Below are positions 1 through 6,495 of a DNA stretch of 10,580 nt, piece by piece. This DNA is from Acetobacteraceae bacterium (lineage in GTDB: Bacteria > Pseudomonadota > Alphaproteobacteria > Acetobacterales > Acetobacteraceae): positions 7,299 through 17,878 of the forward strand of contig PLSZ01000674.1 in assembly GCA_003164305.1 (NCBI GenBank), given 5' to 3'. The translations under genes and the position numbers were made by a program. The first letter of the stretch is position 1, and every line of letters starts with the position of its first letter. The notes under the pieces were generated by a model that did not search any database, was not told the origin of the DNA, and saw only the letters and a program-made list of their open reading frames with translations.

Positions 1-121
1 GGCGCTTCAGGCATCGACTGTCGCGACAGGTCCATGATTGGTATCATTCCGGAGACCTGGAAACGACACATAACGGTCGCCGCTGGCACCCGCGCTGATC
101 CGCTGAGGGGTAAACAATGCG

Positions 122-1128
122 ATGCGTTCTTCATCGGGTCAGTATTATCCCGGCCTCGACCACTTGCGGGCGCTCGCGGCATTTCTTGTCTTCGGATGGC
201 ACTTTACCCATGGCTTCAATGGCTTCCCCGCGCCGCATGGGCTGAGCGCCACACCTTTCCTCGCGCCCTTCAACGAGGGGCATTGTGGCGTGGCTCTGTT
301 TATGTGCCTGAGCGGCTACCTGTTCGCCAAAATCCTCGACGGCAAACAAGTTGTTTGGAGTGCGTTTTACTGGAACCGCGTTCTCCGCATCGCTCCGCTG
401 CTGATCGCCGTTTTTGTCATGCGGGGTGTGCTGACCGCCTGTTGGGAGCCTGAGCGACTCGCCTCCTGTTTCCAAGACGTATCCACAGGGCTGATCGAGC
501 CAATCAGATGGGACCTTGGGGCATGGTCGATCGCGATTGAAATCCACTTCTACTGCATTTTATGGATCATCGTTCTGCTGGAACGTCGCTGGCCGCTGTC
601 ACCACTTTGTTTCCTCGCCGTTGGCCTCGGAACAAGGGTGCTGATTTATATGATGGGTGGGGACGTGGCCCACTTCGCCTACTGGACTCTCGTTGGCCGG
701 ATAGACCAGTTCATACTTGGCATGTTCGCCTGGCGATATCGAGCCATATTCACACGGGGGCACCTCGCGATGGTCATGGCTGTCATCGCGTTTTTTACCT
801 TTTATCAGTGGTTTCTCAGCATTGGCGGATACAGCGGGACACGAGGCAACAATGCTGTGTGGATTATCCTTCCAACGGTCGAAGCCAGTTTCTTTTCGTT
901 CCTCGTGGTGTACTACGATACGACCTTCACATTCAGCCGTGCCTGGTATTGGCGCCTGCTGGAAACCATCGGCGCGGTCTCATATTCGATCTATCTTCCG
1001 CGGCTGTGTGGGAGATCGCGGAAGCGGTGGCCCTTCTGGTCTTTGTCGCCTTCGTCCCTGTCGCCTGGCTTTCCTATCGCTACGTTGAGATGCCGTTCCT
1101 TAGGCTTCGCGCAAGATATACACGGTAG
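122..1128 (+). pseudogene. Acyltransferase 3 (OafA/YrhL-type) membrane protein, frameshifted near the 3' end
   Basis: Integral membrane O-acyltransferase of the acyltransferase-3 family, which moves acyl groups to sugars of surface polysaccharides or lipids. The frame opening at ATG 122 shows the family N-terminus: PGLDHLRALAAFLVFGWH, with Arg16 and His27 forming the R-x10-H motif. LFMCLSGYLFAKIL, YWNRVLRIAP and WSIAIEIHFY follow, with several hydrophobic segments between. It reads through SYSIYL (residues 287-292, ending at 997), where family members usually continue with WH. From there the recognisable protein is in another frame, ending ...WLSYRYVEMPFLRLRARYTR with stop at 1126-1128. Only about 28 codons separate SYSIYL from SYRYVE, fewer than usual in the family, so I infer a small deletion with frameshift near 997-1000. 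The original frame otherwise runs on to 1378, across the IS end, with no family similarity. A GAGGGG ribosome site lies at 105-110. Probably inactive unless this is an assembly error. Confidence 0.8.
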
Positions 1129-1221
1129 AATTGCCTTGCTGTCGCTTGGAGTACGATTTTGGACTGATCGTGTGGTGACCCCTCGTACGCCACCCCGAAC
1201 GTGCCGACGACAGACTGCCTC

Positions 1222-1271
1222 AGTGACATTTCTATCGGGGACGGGAGTGACATTTCTATCGGTGACCTACA
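1222..1271 (-). mobile_element. Remnant terminus of an older IS of the same family
   Basis: Read on the minus strand from 1271, the sequence starts TGTAGG and has TAGAAATGTCAC beginning 13 nt inside and again 24 nt further in. On the plus strand this is the 17-bp direct repeat AGTGACATTTCTATCGG at 1222-1238 and 1246-1262. Both ends of the intact neighbouring IS have the same plan: TGT terminus, first motif 13 nt in, second motif 24-25 nt further. This is therefore most simply a terminus of a second, related IS ending at 1271. It is followed by CATAT, the same five bases that flank the intact IS. No transposase remains to its left and its left boundary (somewhere in 1129-1221) cannot be fixed by eye. 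Confidence 0.7.
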
Positions 1272-1276
1272 CATAT
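1272..1276. repeat. Left copy of 5-bp target duplication (CATAT)
   Basis: CATAT directly precedes the left end of the IS (TGT at 1277) and is repeated immediately after its right end at 3291-3295. A 5-bp direct repeat exactly at both deduced termini supports the element boundaries and a real transposition event. Confidence 0.8.
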
Positions 1277-1328
1277 TGTCGGCGCAAGGTTGAAATGTCA
1301 CCCGGCGCGCAAAGTAGAAATGACACCC
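1277..1328 (+). repeat. IS left terminal inverted repeat (transposase 3' side)
   Basis: Starts TGTCGGCGCAAGG, then TTGAAATGTCACCC at 1290-1303 and AGTAGAAATGACACCC at 1313-1328. It aligns with the reverse complement of 3239-3290 apart from scattered mismatches and one indel between the two internal motifs. The doubled motif is probably a pair of transposase binding sites (inference). Confidence 0.8.
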
Positions 1329-1374
1329 TTGGCTGGCGGACCCACCTCGCGCGAAACGGCATCACAGCCCTCCG

Positions 1375-1458
1375 CTGAGTGAGACCGGCGGGGTCAAGGG
1401 CTGAAACCGGCGCGCTGGCGCGCGCAGCGCGGCCCTTGAGGCCGACGGTCTCACCCAG
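1375..1458. other. Large interrupted hairpin inside the IS
   Basis: GTGAGACCG (1379-1387) pairs perfectly with CGGTCTCAC (1446-1454). An outer CTG/CAG pair extends the stem after one mismatch. Inside, TCAAGGGC (1394-1401) pairs with GCCCTTGA (1432-1439) across a symmetric 6-nt internal loop, and the apical region is rich in GCGC. It lies downstream of the passenger ORF, between its stop and the IS end. It could end transcripts or insulate the element, but there is no T run typical of an intrinsic terminator. Its function is unknown. Confidence 0.6.
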
Positions 1459-1489
1459 CATCATTGGAATGCCGTGCGCCCGGCTGAAT

Positions 1490-1813
1490 TCAGTCTCTGC
1501 CGTAGCCCCGAGGCGGCTCGATCGCGGCGAGCGCGTCGAGGTCAAGATCAACGATCGCCTGAAGCGCTTCCGCTGTCGCGGTTCCCCGCAACGACTCTGG
1601 CAAGGCATCGAGCCACGCGGCGCAATCGGCCTGGATGTCGACCAGTTCCCCCGCGGCATCGCGCCAACGCTGGACGCGGCTTCGGCGATCAACCGGCCGC
1701 CGCGCACGGATCACAACAGATGGCGCTGGAGCCTGATGTTTCGCCCGCCACCGCGCCTGTCGTTCAGCATTGCTCAGTGATGTCTCGCCCTCGGATTTAC
1801 GGCCTCTTGGCAT
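1490..1813 (-). CDS. Small passenger protein of the IS, function unknown
   Basis: A 107-residue ORF 48 nt downstream of the transposase stop and wholly inside the IS. The start at ATG 1811-1813 is supported by a GGAG ribosome site (CTCC on the plus strand, 1821-1824). The N-terminus is basic (MPRGRK, then SNAERQARWRAKH at about residues 14-26), a segment style I associate with small proteins of mobile DNA. The middle (RARRPVDRRSRVQRWRD) is also basic, while the C-terminal half (residues 54-100) looks helical and acidic. No enzyme motif is visible. A nucleic-acid-binding or regulatory role is only a guess. The same strand and short gap suggest cotranscription with the transposase. A perfect 16-bp palindrome covers its ribosome site, so its expression may be separately controlled. 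Confidence 0.55.
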   Translation of the reverse strand: MPRGRKSEGETSLSNAERQARWRAKHQAPAPSVVIRARRPVDRRSRVQRWRDAAGELVDIQADCAAWLDALPESLRGTATAEALQAIVDLDLDALAAIEPPRGYGRD

Positions 1814-1821
1814 GGTCTTTC

Positions 1822-1837
1822 TCCGTTACGTAACGGA
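1822..1837. promoter_or_regulatory. Perfect 16-bp palindrome over the passenger ORF ribosome site
   Basis: TCCGTTACGTAACGGA is its own reverse complement. It lies between the transposase stop (1862) and the passenger start (1813), and its left half includes the CTCC that serves as GGAG ribosome site on the minus strand. It could be an operator for a dimeric protein or an RNA hairpin hiding the ribosome site. Both are inferences; only the palindrome and its position are seen. Confidence 0.5.
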
Positions 1838-1861
1838 ATACAAGGGAAACGGCTGACTGGT

Positions 1862-3208
1862 TCAGGCGGGAGGCGCGGCGGCGTCTTGCCGTGAAGGCCG
1901 GCCCTTCGTGGGCAGGCCGGGCGCCTCCAGATTGTTCGGCGGCCGTTGCCGTCTCGGATCGTAACGACGCTTGTGCGGGGCGAAGGTCGCCTGCTGCTCC
2001 TTCACCAATGCCAGCACCGCGCCCAGTCGTTTGTTCTCAACGATCGCCCCGGCATCCACGGTCTGGATTTTGTCGAACATCCGGAATGGCAGTGCCGTGC
2101 CGTTGAAGCGGATCGCGAAACGACCATCAGGGTAATTCACGACCTCGACCTTCTTGCGCGCCAGGCCGCGCGCGAGAGGCGTCGGGTCGAGCATGAGCAT
2201 CATCCGGTCGTAGTGCAGGGTGAGATTATGCGTGACCGTGCGCTCCTCGCGCCACGCCAGGATCTCATCGAGATCGTCCGAGGGTGTCAGCGCCCGGTGC
2301 AGATCTTTGGCGTTCAGCGGATCACGGCCGAAGCGCGCGTTGTGCTTCGTGATGAACCCGGGCAGCCACGCGTTCGCCGCCGCGATCGTTGAGATCCCGG
2401 CCAGACGCAGTTCCTTCACGAGCCGATCCTGCAACGTGCCGAACGCGCGTTCGACGCGCCCCTTCGCCTGCGGGCTGTTGGCGCAGATGATGTCGATGTT
2501 CAGTTCCGACAGCGCGCGGCCAAACTGCGTGATGCGATCGCCGCCGGCCGCGTCCTTGCTGTTCACCCGGAAAATGCCGTGCTTGTCGCTGTAAAAGGCG
2601 ACTGGTTTGCCATGCGTCTCGAGGTAACCGCGCGTCGCGCGGAAGTAATCGAACGCAGACTCCGAGGCGACGAATCGCAGTTGCATCAACCGGCTCGTGG
2701 CGTCATCCACGAAAGCCAGCAGCGTGCACATCTCGCCGCGGTTCTCGAACCAGGCATGTTCCGAGCCGTCGATCTGCACCAGTTCACCCAGGCACTCGCG
2801 GCGGCGGCGCGGCTGGTGCGGGGAGGGCGCGCGGTGACGGCGATCGGTCCACAGTCCGTCCGCGATCATCCAGCCGCGCAAGGTCTCGCGCGACACGGAA
2901 CAACCATGATGTTCGGCAAGCTTCTCCGCTGCCAGGGTCGGACCGAAGTCTGGGTATCGCTCTCGGATCAGGGAAAGCGCGAGAGCACGAACCTCGGTCG
3001 GACACCGATTGTTGCTTGGCTTGCCGCGACGCCTCGACAGCAGACTCGAGGCACCATCCTGTTTGAGGCCACGCAGAAGTCGAAAGATCTGACGCCGTCG
3101 CAACCCGAGTAGAGCGCTGGCATCAGCCACACGCAAACGACCCGACTGGACCCGCAAAAGGACCTCGAGCCGGTCGAACTCTTTCTTGCTCATCGACACC
3201 ACCGTCAT
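1862..3208 (-). CDS. ISNCY/IS1202-group DDE transposase
   Basis: A 448-residue transposase that cuts and joins the IS ends. The N-terminus (residues 1-60) is a helix-turn-helix region (DASALLGLRRRQIFRLLRGL), followed by a second DNA-binding stretch up to about 125. The RNase H-like core carries the expected acidic triad: Asp147 in QIDGSEHAWF, Asp208 in FYSDKHGIFR and Glu253 in NSPQAKGRVERAFGTLQ. The NSPQAKGRVERxFGTLQDRLVKELRL block is characteristic of this group. The C-terminal 45 residues are basic and proline-rich. The start at 3206-3208 is supported by a strong GGGAGGT site (ACCTCCC on the plus strand at 3214-3220). Length is normal and no lesion is visible, so it is probably functional. 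It is transcribed away from the neighbouring dif-like site. Confidence 0.93.
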   Translation of the reverse strand: MTVVSMSKKEFDRLEVLLRVQSGRLRVADASALLGLRRRQIFRLLRGLKQDGASSLLSRRRGKPSNNRCPTEVRALALSLIRERYPDFGPTLAAEKLAEHHGCSVSRETLRGWMIADGLWTDRRHRAPSPHQPRRRRECLGELVQIDGSEHAWFENRGEMCTLLAFVDDATSRLMQLRFVASESAFDYFRATRGYLETHGKPVAFYSDKHGIFRVNSKDAAGGDRITQFGRALSELNIDIICANSPQAKGRVERAFGTLQDRLVKELRLAGISTIAAANAWLPGFITKHNARFGRDPLNAKDLHRALTPSDDLDEILAWREERTVTHNLTLHYDRMMLMLDPTPLARGLARKKVEVVNYPDGRFAIRFNGTALPFRMFDKIQTVDAGAIVENKRLGAVLALVKEQQATFAPHKRRYDPRRQRPPNNLEAPGLPTKGRPSRQDAAAPPA

Positions 3209-3238
3209 GGCGCACCTCCCGGGACCCCAGAGCCCAGG

Positions 3239-3290
3239 CCAGTGTCACCTCAACTTTGCAGAGGGGTGTCATCTCTATATTGCGTGTACA
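3239..3290 (-). repeat. IS right terminal inverted repeat (transposase 5' side)
   Basis: On the minus strand from 3290: TGTACACGCAATA, then TAGAGATGACAC beginning 13 nt in, and TTGAGGTGACAC 24 nt further. It mirrors the left end of the IS and resembles the older terminus at 1271. It directly abuts CATAT at 3291-3295. Confidence 0.8.
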
Positions 3291-3295
3291 CATAT
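3291..3295. repeat. Right copy of 5-bp target duplication (CATAT)
   Basis: Identical to 1272-1276 and directly adjacent to the IS right end. It is also exactly the five bases between the IS end and the first base of the XerC arm of the dif-like site. Confidence 0.8.
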
Positions 3296-3323
3296 TTGCC
3301 GCAGAAGGAATATTATGTTAAGT
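3296..3323 (+). other. dif: dif-like XerC/XerD recombination site
   Basis: A 28-bp site in three parts: XerC arm TTGCCGCAGAA (3296-3306), central six GGAATA (3307-3312), XerD arm TTATGTTAAGT (3313-3323). The XerD arm differs at one base from the widely conserved TTATGTTAAAT. The XerC arm keeps CGCA-AA of the proteobacterial CGCATAA, with one change. XerC/XerD act on such sites to resolve chromosome or plasmid dimers, and Xer-dependent mobile elements use them for integration. It lies 33 bp past the stop of the MBL-fold gene. Whether it is the chromosomal dif, a plasmid-type site or a decayed secondary site cannot be told from the window alone. Confidence 0.68.
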
Positions 3324-3356
3324 CGATAAAGGTCCCACCGGACCGGTCCCATCGCC

Positions 3357-4187
3357 TTAACAGGATCGATCGAGCTCAGACCCCGGCATCACGCCATCGG
3401 CGATCTCCAGTACCATCCCGTCGTAACCAGCCTCGATCCCGGCCGGCAGGTTTTCCCGCAGCCAACCCCAGTCCATGTCGGTGCCCATGTGCGTCAGCAC
3501 GGTGCGCCGCGGCCGGAGACGTTCGACCCAGCCCAGTACGGTCGGCAGATTGGCGTGCGTCCAATGCGTCTCGTGGCGCAGGAAGCAGCCGACGACCCAC
3601 GTATCGACACCTTCAAGGGTTTCCAGCGCCGGTTCGTCCAGATGCACGACGTCGGTCGAGTAACCGAATGATCCGATACGCAAGCCCAGGGTCTCGATGC
3701 GGCCGTGGCCCTGGCTGAACAGCCGGACCTCGAAGCCGGCGACCTGGACCGTCTCGCCGGGCGCTACCGTGTTTGCTGTAAGAACAGGACGATAGAAGCC
3801 TCTCCCGTCCCAGGGCGCGAAGGCGTAGCCGAACCGTTTGGTGATCTCGTCGAGGGTTTTTTGGGTCGCGAAGACGTCCAGCGGGCGTTTGGCGATGCGG
3901 TTCAGGATCCGCACGTCGTCGATGCCGGTGATGTGGTCCGCGTGCGCATGGGTGAACAGCACCGCGTCCGCTCCAGGCGTTCGGCTGGCCAGGAATTGTT
4001 CTCGCATGTCAGGCGAGATATCGATCAGAAGTCTTTGTTTTCGGAAGTTTTCTATCACAATGCTGGAGCGGGTTCGCCGATTGCGCGTCTCCGTCGGATC
4101 GCAGGCGCCCCAGTCGCCCGAGCCGTCGGCGCCGCCGATCATCGGCACACCGGCGGACGCTCCCGTGCCGAGCAACGTCACCCGCAT
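3357..4187 (-). CDS. PhnP-like metallo-beta-lactamase-fold hydrolase
   Basis: A 276-residue cytoplasmic metal-dependent hydrolase of the PhnP-like phosphodiesterase branch of the MBL superfamily. The metal ligands are visible: HAHADH at residues 80-85, His161 (SQGHG), Asp179 (GYSTD) and His233 (VLTHMGTDMDW). The N-terminus MRVTLLGTGASAGVPMIGG is typical of the subgroup, as is the HETHWTHANL segment near 205-214. The natural substrate is not known for this branch; a cyclic phosphodiester or nucleotide-type substrate is plausible. The start at 4185-4187 overlaps the end of tatD by 10 nt, indicating translational coupling. This is the last gene of the holB operon, and the association tatD-MBL is common in alphaproteobacteria. 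The dif-like site follows 33 bp after its stop. Confidence 0.88.
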   Translation of the reverse strand: MRVTLLGTGASAGVPMIGGADGSGDWGACDPTETRNRRTRSSIVIENFRKQRLLIDISPDMREQFLASRTPGADAVLFTHAHADHITGIDDVRILNRIAKRPLDVFATQKTLDEITKRFGYAFAPWDGRGFYRPVLTANTVAPGETVQVAGFEVRLFSQGHGRIETLGLRIGSFGYSTDVVHLDEPALETLEGVDTWVVGCFLRHETHWTHANLPTVLGWVERLRPRRTVLTHMGTDMDWGWLRENLPAGIEAGYDGMVLEIADGVMPGSELDRSC

Positions 4188-4957
4188 GCGGTTTTCCCAA
4201 ACAAACGCCGGAAATTCGCGGTGGTCAGGTCGGCCAGCGCGTCCGGCGTCAGGCCGCGCAACCCGGCCAATACCTTCGCGGTATGCGCGACATAGCCTGG
4301 TTCATTGCGTTTGCCGCGGAATGGCACGGGCGCCAGATAAGGCGAGTCCGTTTCCACCAACAGACGATCCAGCGGAACATCGCGCGCGATCTCTCTGAGT
4401 TCACTGGATTTGGGAAACGTCAGAATGCCGGAAAAACTGATGAAACCGCCTAATGCCAGCGCCGCTTCCGACAGGCCGCGCGTGGAACTGAAGCAGTGCA
4501 ACAGGAAGGCAAAGCGCCCTCCCCGGTCTGTCTCCTCACGCAAGATCGTTGCGATATCATCATCAGCGTCCCGCGCGTGGATTGCCAGCGGCACCCCCGC
4601 CAACTGGGCTGCCCTGATATTGGCGCGGAAATTCGCCGCCTGAACGTCCCGCGGGCCGCGGTCGTAGAAGTAATCCAGGCCGGACTCGCCGATGCCGATC
4701 ACCCTCGGATGGCGGGTCATCGCGGCCAGTATCTCGGGTTCCGGGATTGGCGCCTCGGCGGCGTGGTGGGGGTGGACGCCGACGGTGCACCAGATATCCG
4801 GCCAGGCCTCGGTGATCGCCGGGAGTTTTGCCGATTGGACCATCGAAGTGCCGATGGTCACCATCTCGCCGACACCGGCCGCGCGGGCGCGTTCCAGCAC
4901 CAGCGGCAACTCCATCGGGGTGAAGTAATCCAGGTGACAGTGCGAATCGATCAGCAT
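4178..4957 (-). CDS. tatD: TatD-family metal-dependent hydrolase (DNase)
   Basis: A 259-residue TIM-barrel metalloenzyme of the TatD/YcfH family, which has Mg-dependent DNase or related hydrolase activity and acts in the cytoplasm. Expected ligands are present: His6 and His8 (DSHCHLD), Glu91 (IGESGLDYFY), His127 (AIHARD), His154 (LLHCFSS) and Asp204 (VETDSPYLAP). The length matches the family. The start at 4955-4957 overlaps the metG stop in an ATGA arrangement, and its end overlaps the MBL gene. TatD proteins next to metG and holB are a well-known bacterial gene order. The symbol is used for the family; the protein is closer in context to the metG-linked YcfH type than to the tat-operon TatD. 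Confidence 0.92.
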   Translation of the reverse strand: MLIDSHCHLDYFTPMELPLVLERARAAGVGEMVTIGTSMVQSAKLPAITEAWPDIWCTVGVHPHHAAEAPIPEPEILAAMTRHPRVIGIGESGLDYFYDRGPRDVQAANFRANIRAAQLAGVPLAIHARDADDDIATILREETDRGGRFAFLLHCFSSTRGLSEAALALGGFISFSGILTFPKSSELREIARDVPLDRLLVETDSPYLAPVPFRGKRNEPGYVAHTAKVLAGLRGLTPDALADLTTANFRRLFGKTACG

Positions 4958-6495
4958 CAGGCGGCCGGCTCCACATAGCGCGGGAACACGCCGCGCGGGG
5001 CCGGCAATTGGATACCGTCGGCCAAGGGCGCGCTCAGGGCCTCGATGGTGCGCGCGTGGACGGGCACGCCGAGTTGATCGAGCATCGCCGCCATCGACGT
5101 GGGCATGAACGGCTGCAGCAGCGTGGCGACGACGCGGATGGTGTCCACCAGAACGCGCAGCACGGTGGCCATGCGTTCCTTGTCGGTCTTGTTCAAAGCC
5201 CAGGGTGCCTGGCGGTCGATGTAGCCGTTGGCGGCGCGGATGACTTTCCAGATTTCTTCCAACGCCTCGTGGAAGGTCTGGCGGTCGATCGCGGCGCGGA
5301 CCAGAGCCGGAAGGGCGTCGGCGGCGGTCAACAGACCGGCATCCTCCAACGATTCGACGCCTTTCGCCGGCAGCACGCCGCCGAGATTGCGCGCGATCAG
5401 CGACAGCGAGCGTTGCGCGAGGTTGCCCAGATCATTGGCTAACTCCACGTTAATTCGGGTCGCGATGCCTTTGGCGGTGATCGAACCGTCGCCGCCAAAC
5501 GGCTTTTCCCGCAATAAATAATAGCGGATCTGATCGAGCCCATAAGTCGCCACCAGATCGCGCGGGTCGAGCACATTGCCCAGTGATTTGGACATTTTCT
5601 CGCCTTCGACGAGCCACCAGCCATTGGCGGAAACGCGCTTCGGCGGCTTCAGGCCGGCGGACATCAGGAAGGCGGGCCAATAGACGGCGTGGAAGCGGGT
5701 GATTTCCTTGCCGACCATGTGCACGTCAGCGGGCCAGAAGCGCCAGCGTGGCGCGTCCTCATCGGGGAAACCGCAGGCGGTGATGTAGTTGGTCAGCGCG
5801 TCGAGCCAGACGTACATCACGTGGCCTGGCGCGTCCGGCACGGGGATGCCCCAGCTGAAGGTGGTGCGGCTGACCGGAAAATCGCGCAGCCCGCTTTTGA
5901 CGAAACTGATTACTTCGTTGCGACTGGAAACCGGTGCGATAAAGTCTGGATGTTGCTCGTAAAACGCCAAAAGCCGATCCTGCCACGCGGACAGGCGAAA
6001 AAAGTAGTTCGGCTCCCTCACCCACTGCACCGGTGCACCGGACGCGGTCGCGATCCTGGTGCCGTCAGGCCGCGTGGTCAGTTCTCCCTCGTCATAGAAG
6101 GCCTCGTCGCGGACGGCGTACCAGCCTTCGTAATGATCGAGGTAAATGTCGCCCGCGGCCTCGATCCGGCGCCATAGTTCGGCGCAAGATCGTTCGTGAC
6201 GCTCCTCGGTCGTGCGGATCCAGTCGTCGTTCGAGGCGCCTATGGCGCGGGGCATGTCCTTGAAATCGGCGGACACCTGGTCGGCGAAGGCCTGAGGCGT
6301 AACACCCGCCGCCGCCGCCGCCTGCTCCACCTTCTGGCCGTGTTCGTCGGTTCCGGTGAGGAAGAACACGTCGTAACCGTCGAGCCGCTTGAACCGCGCC
6401 ATGACGTCCGCCGCGACCGAGGTGTAGGCGTGCCCAATATGCGGCGCACCATTCACGTAATAGATCGGGGTGGTGACGTAGAACGCTGGTTTCAT
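4957..6495 (-). CDS. metG: Methionyl-tRNA synthetase
   Basis: Class I aminoacyl-tRNA synthetase that charges tRNA-Met with methionine using ATP. It has 512 residues. HIGH is at residues 19-22 (NGAPHIGHAY) and KMSKS at 300-304 (GEKMSKSLGNV), with FFLTGTDEHGQKVEQAA near 44-60. The connective domain lacks zinc-binding cysteines, and there is no C-terminal tRNA-binding domain, so this is the short bacterial type. The frame stays open upstream to 6609, but the start is set at 6493-6495. MKPAFYVTTPIYYVNGAPH is the family N-terminus, and this ATG overlaps the holB stop as ATGA; the longer reading would run far into holB. The stop overlaps the tatD start in the same way. Confidence 0.97.
   Translation of the reverse strand: MKPAFYVTTPIYYVNGAPHIGHAYTSVAADVMARFKRLDGYDVFFLTGTDEHGQKVEQAAAAAGVTPQAFADQVSADFKDMPRAIGASNDDWIRTTEERHERSCAELWRRIEAAGDIYLDHYEGWYAVRDEAFYDEGELTTRPDGTRIATASGAPVQWVREPNYFFRLSAWQDRLLAFYEQHPDFIAPVSSRNEVISFVKSGLRDFPVSRTTFSWGIPVPDAPGHVMYVWLDALTNYITACGFPDEDAPRWRFWPADVHMVGKEITRFHAVYWPAFLMSAGLKPPKRVSANGWWLVEGEKMSKSLGNVLDPRDLVATYGLDQIRYYLLREKPFGGDGSITAKGIATRINVELANDLGNLAQRSLSLIARNLGGVLPAKGVESLEDAGLLTAADALPALVRAAIDRQTFHEALEEIWKVIRAANGYIDRQAPWALNKTDKERMATVLRVLVDTIRVVATLLQPFMPTSMAAMLDQLGVPVHARTIEALSAPLADGIQLPAPRGVFPRYVEPAA

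Larger units (their letters stand above)
1277..3290 (-). mobile_element. Complete IS of the ISNCY/IS1202 group, 2014 bp, with passenger ORF
   Basis: A complete insertion sequence bounded by imperfect terminal inverted repeats and a CATAT duplication on each side. It carries a DDE transposase (1862-3208) and a small downstream ORF (1490-1813), both on the minus strand. Its right end, at the transposase 5' side, lies 5 bp from a dif-like site. The ends were found by aligning the left terminus (TGTCGGCGCAAGG...) with the reverse complement of the right terminus (TGTACACGCAATA...); both carry TTGAAATG/TAGAGATG starting 13 nt inside. The family call rests on the transposase sequence and the doubled RTAGAAATGWCAC-like end motifs. 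Transposase frame, ends and duplication are all intact, so the insertion looks recent. Confidence 0.88.

Noticed and set aside
18..29. Palindrome CTGTCGCGACAG upstream of the acyltransferase
   Set aside because: A 12-bp palindrome of this composition is not rare in GC-rich DNA and no promoter boxes fit around it.
1080..1301. A 73-codon minus-strand frame across the older IS terminus
   Set aside because: The repeated SPIEMSL in it is only the translation of the 17-bp direct repeat of the IS end.
3337..3349. GC-rich palindrome (ACCGGACCGGT / GGACCGGTCC) after the MBL gene as a terminator
   Set aside because: The stem is short and no T run follows on the relevant strand, so a terminator call is not supported.
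5008..5442. Long plus-strand frames opposite metG, tatD and holB
   Set aside because: They are antisense shadows of well-identified genes, with no ribosome sites or family motifs.
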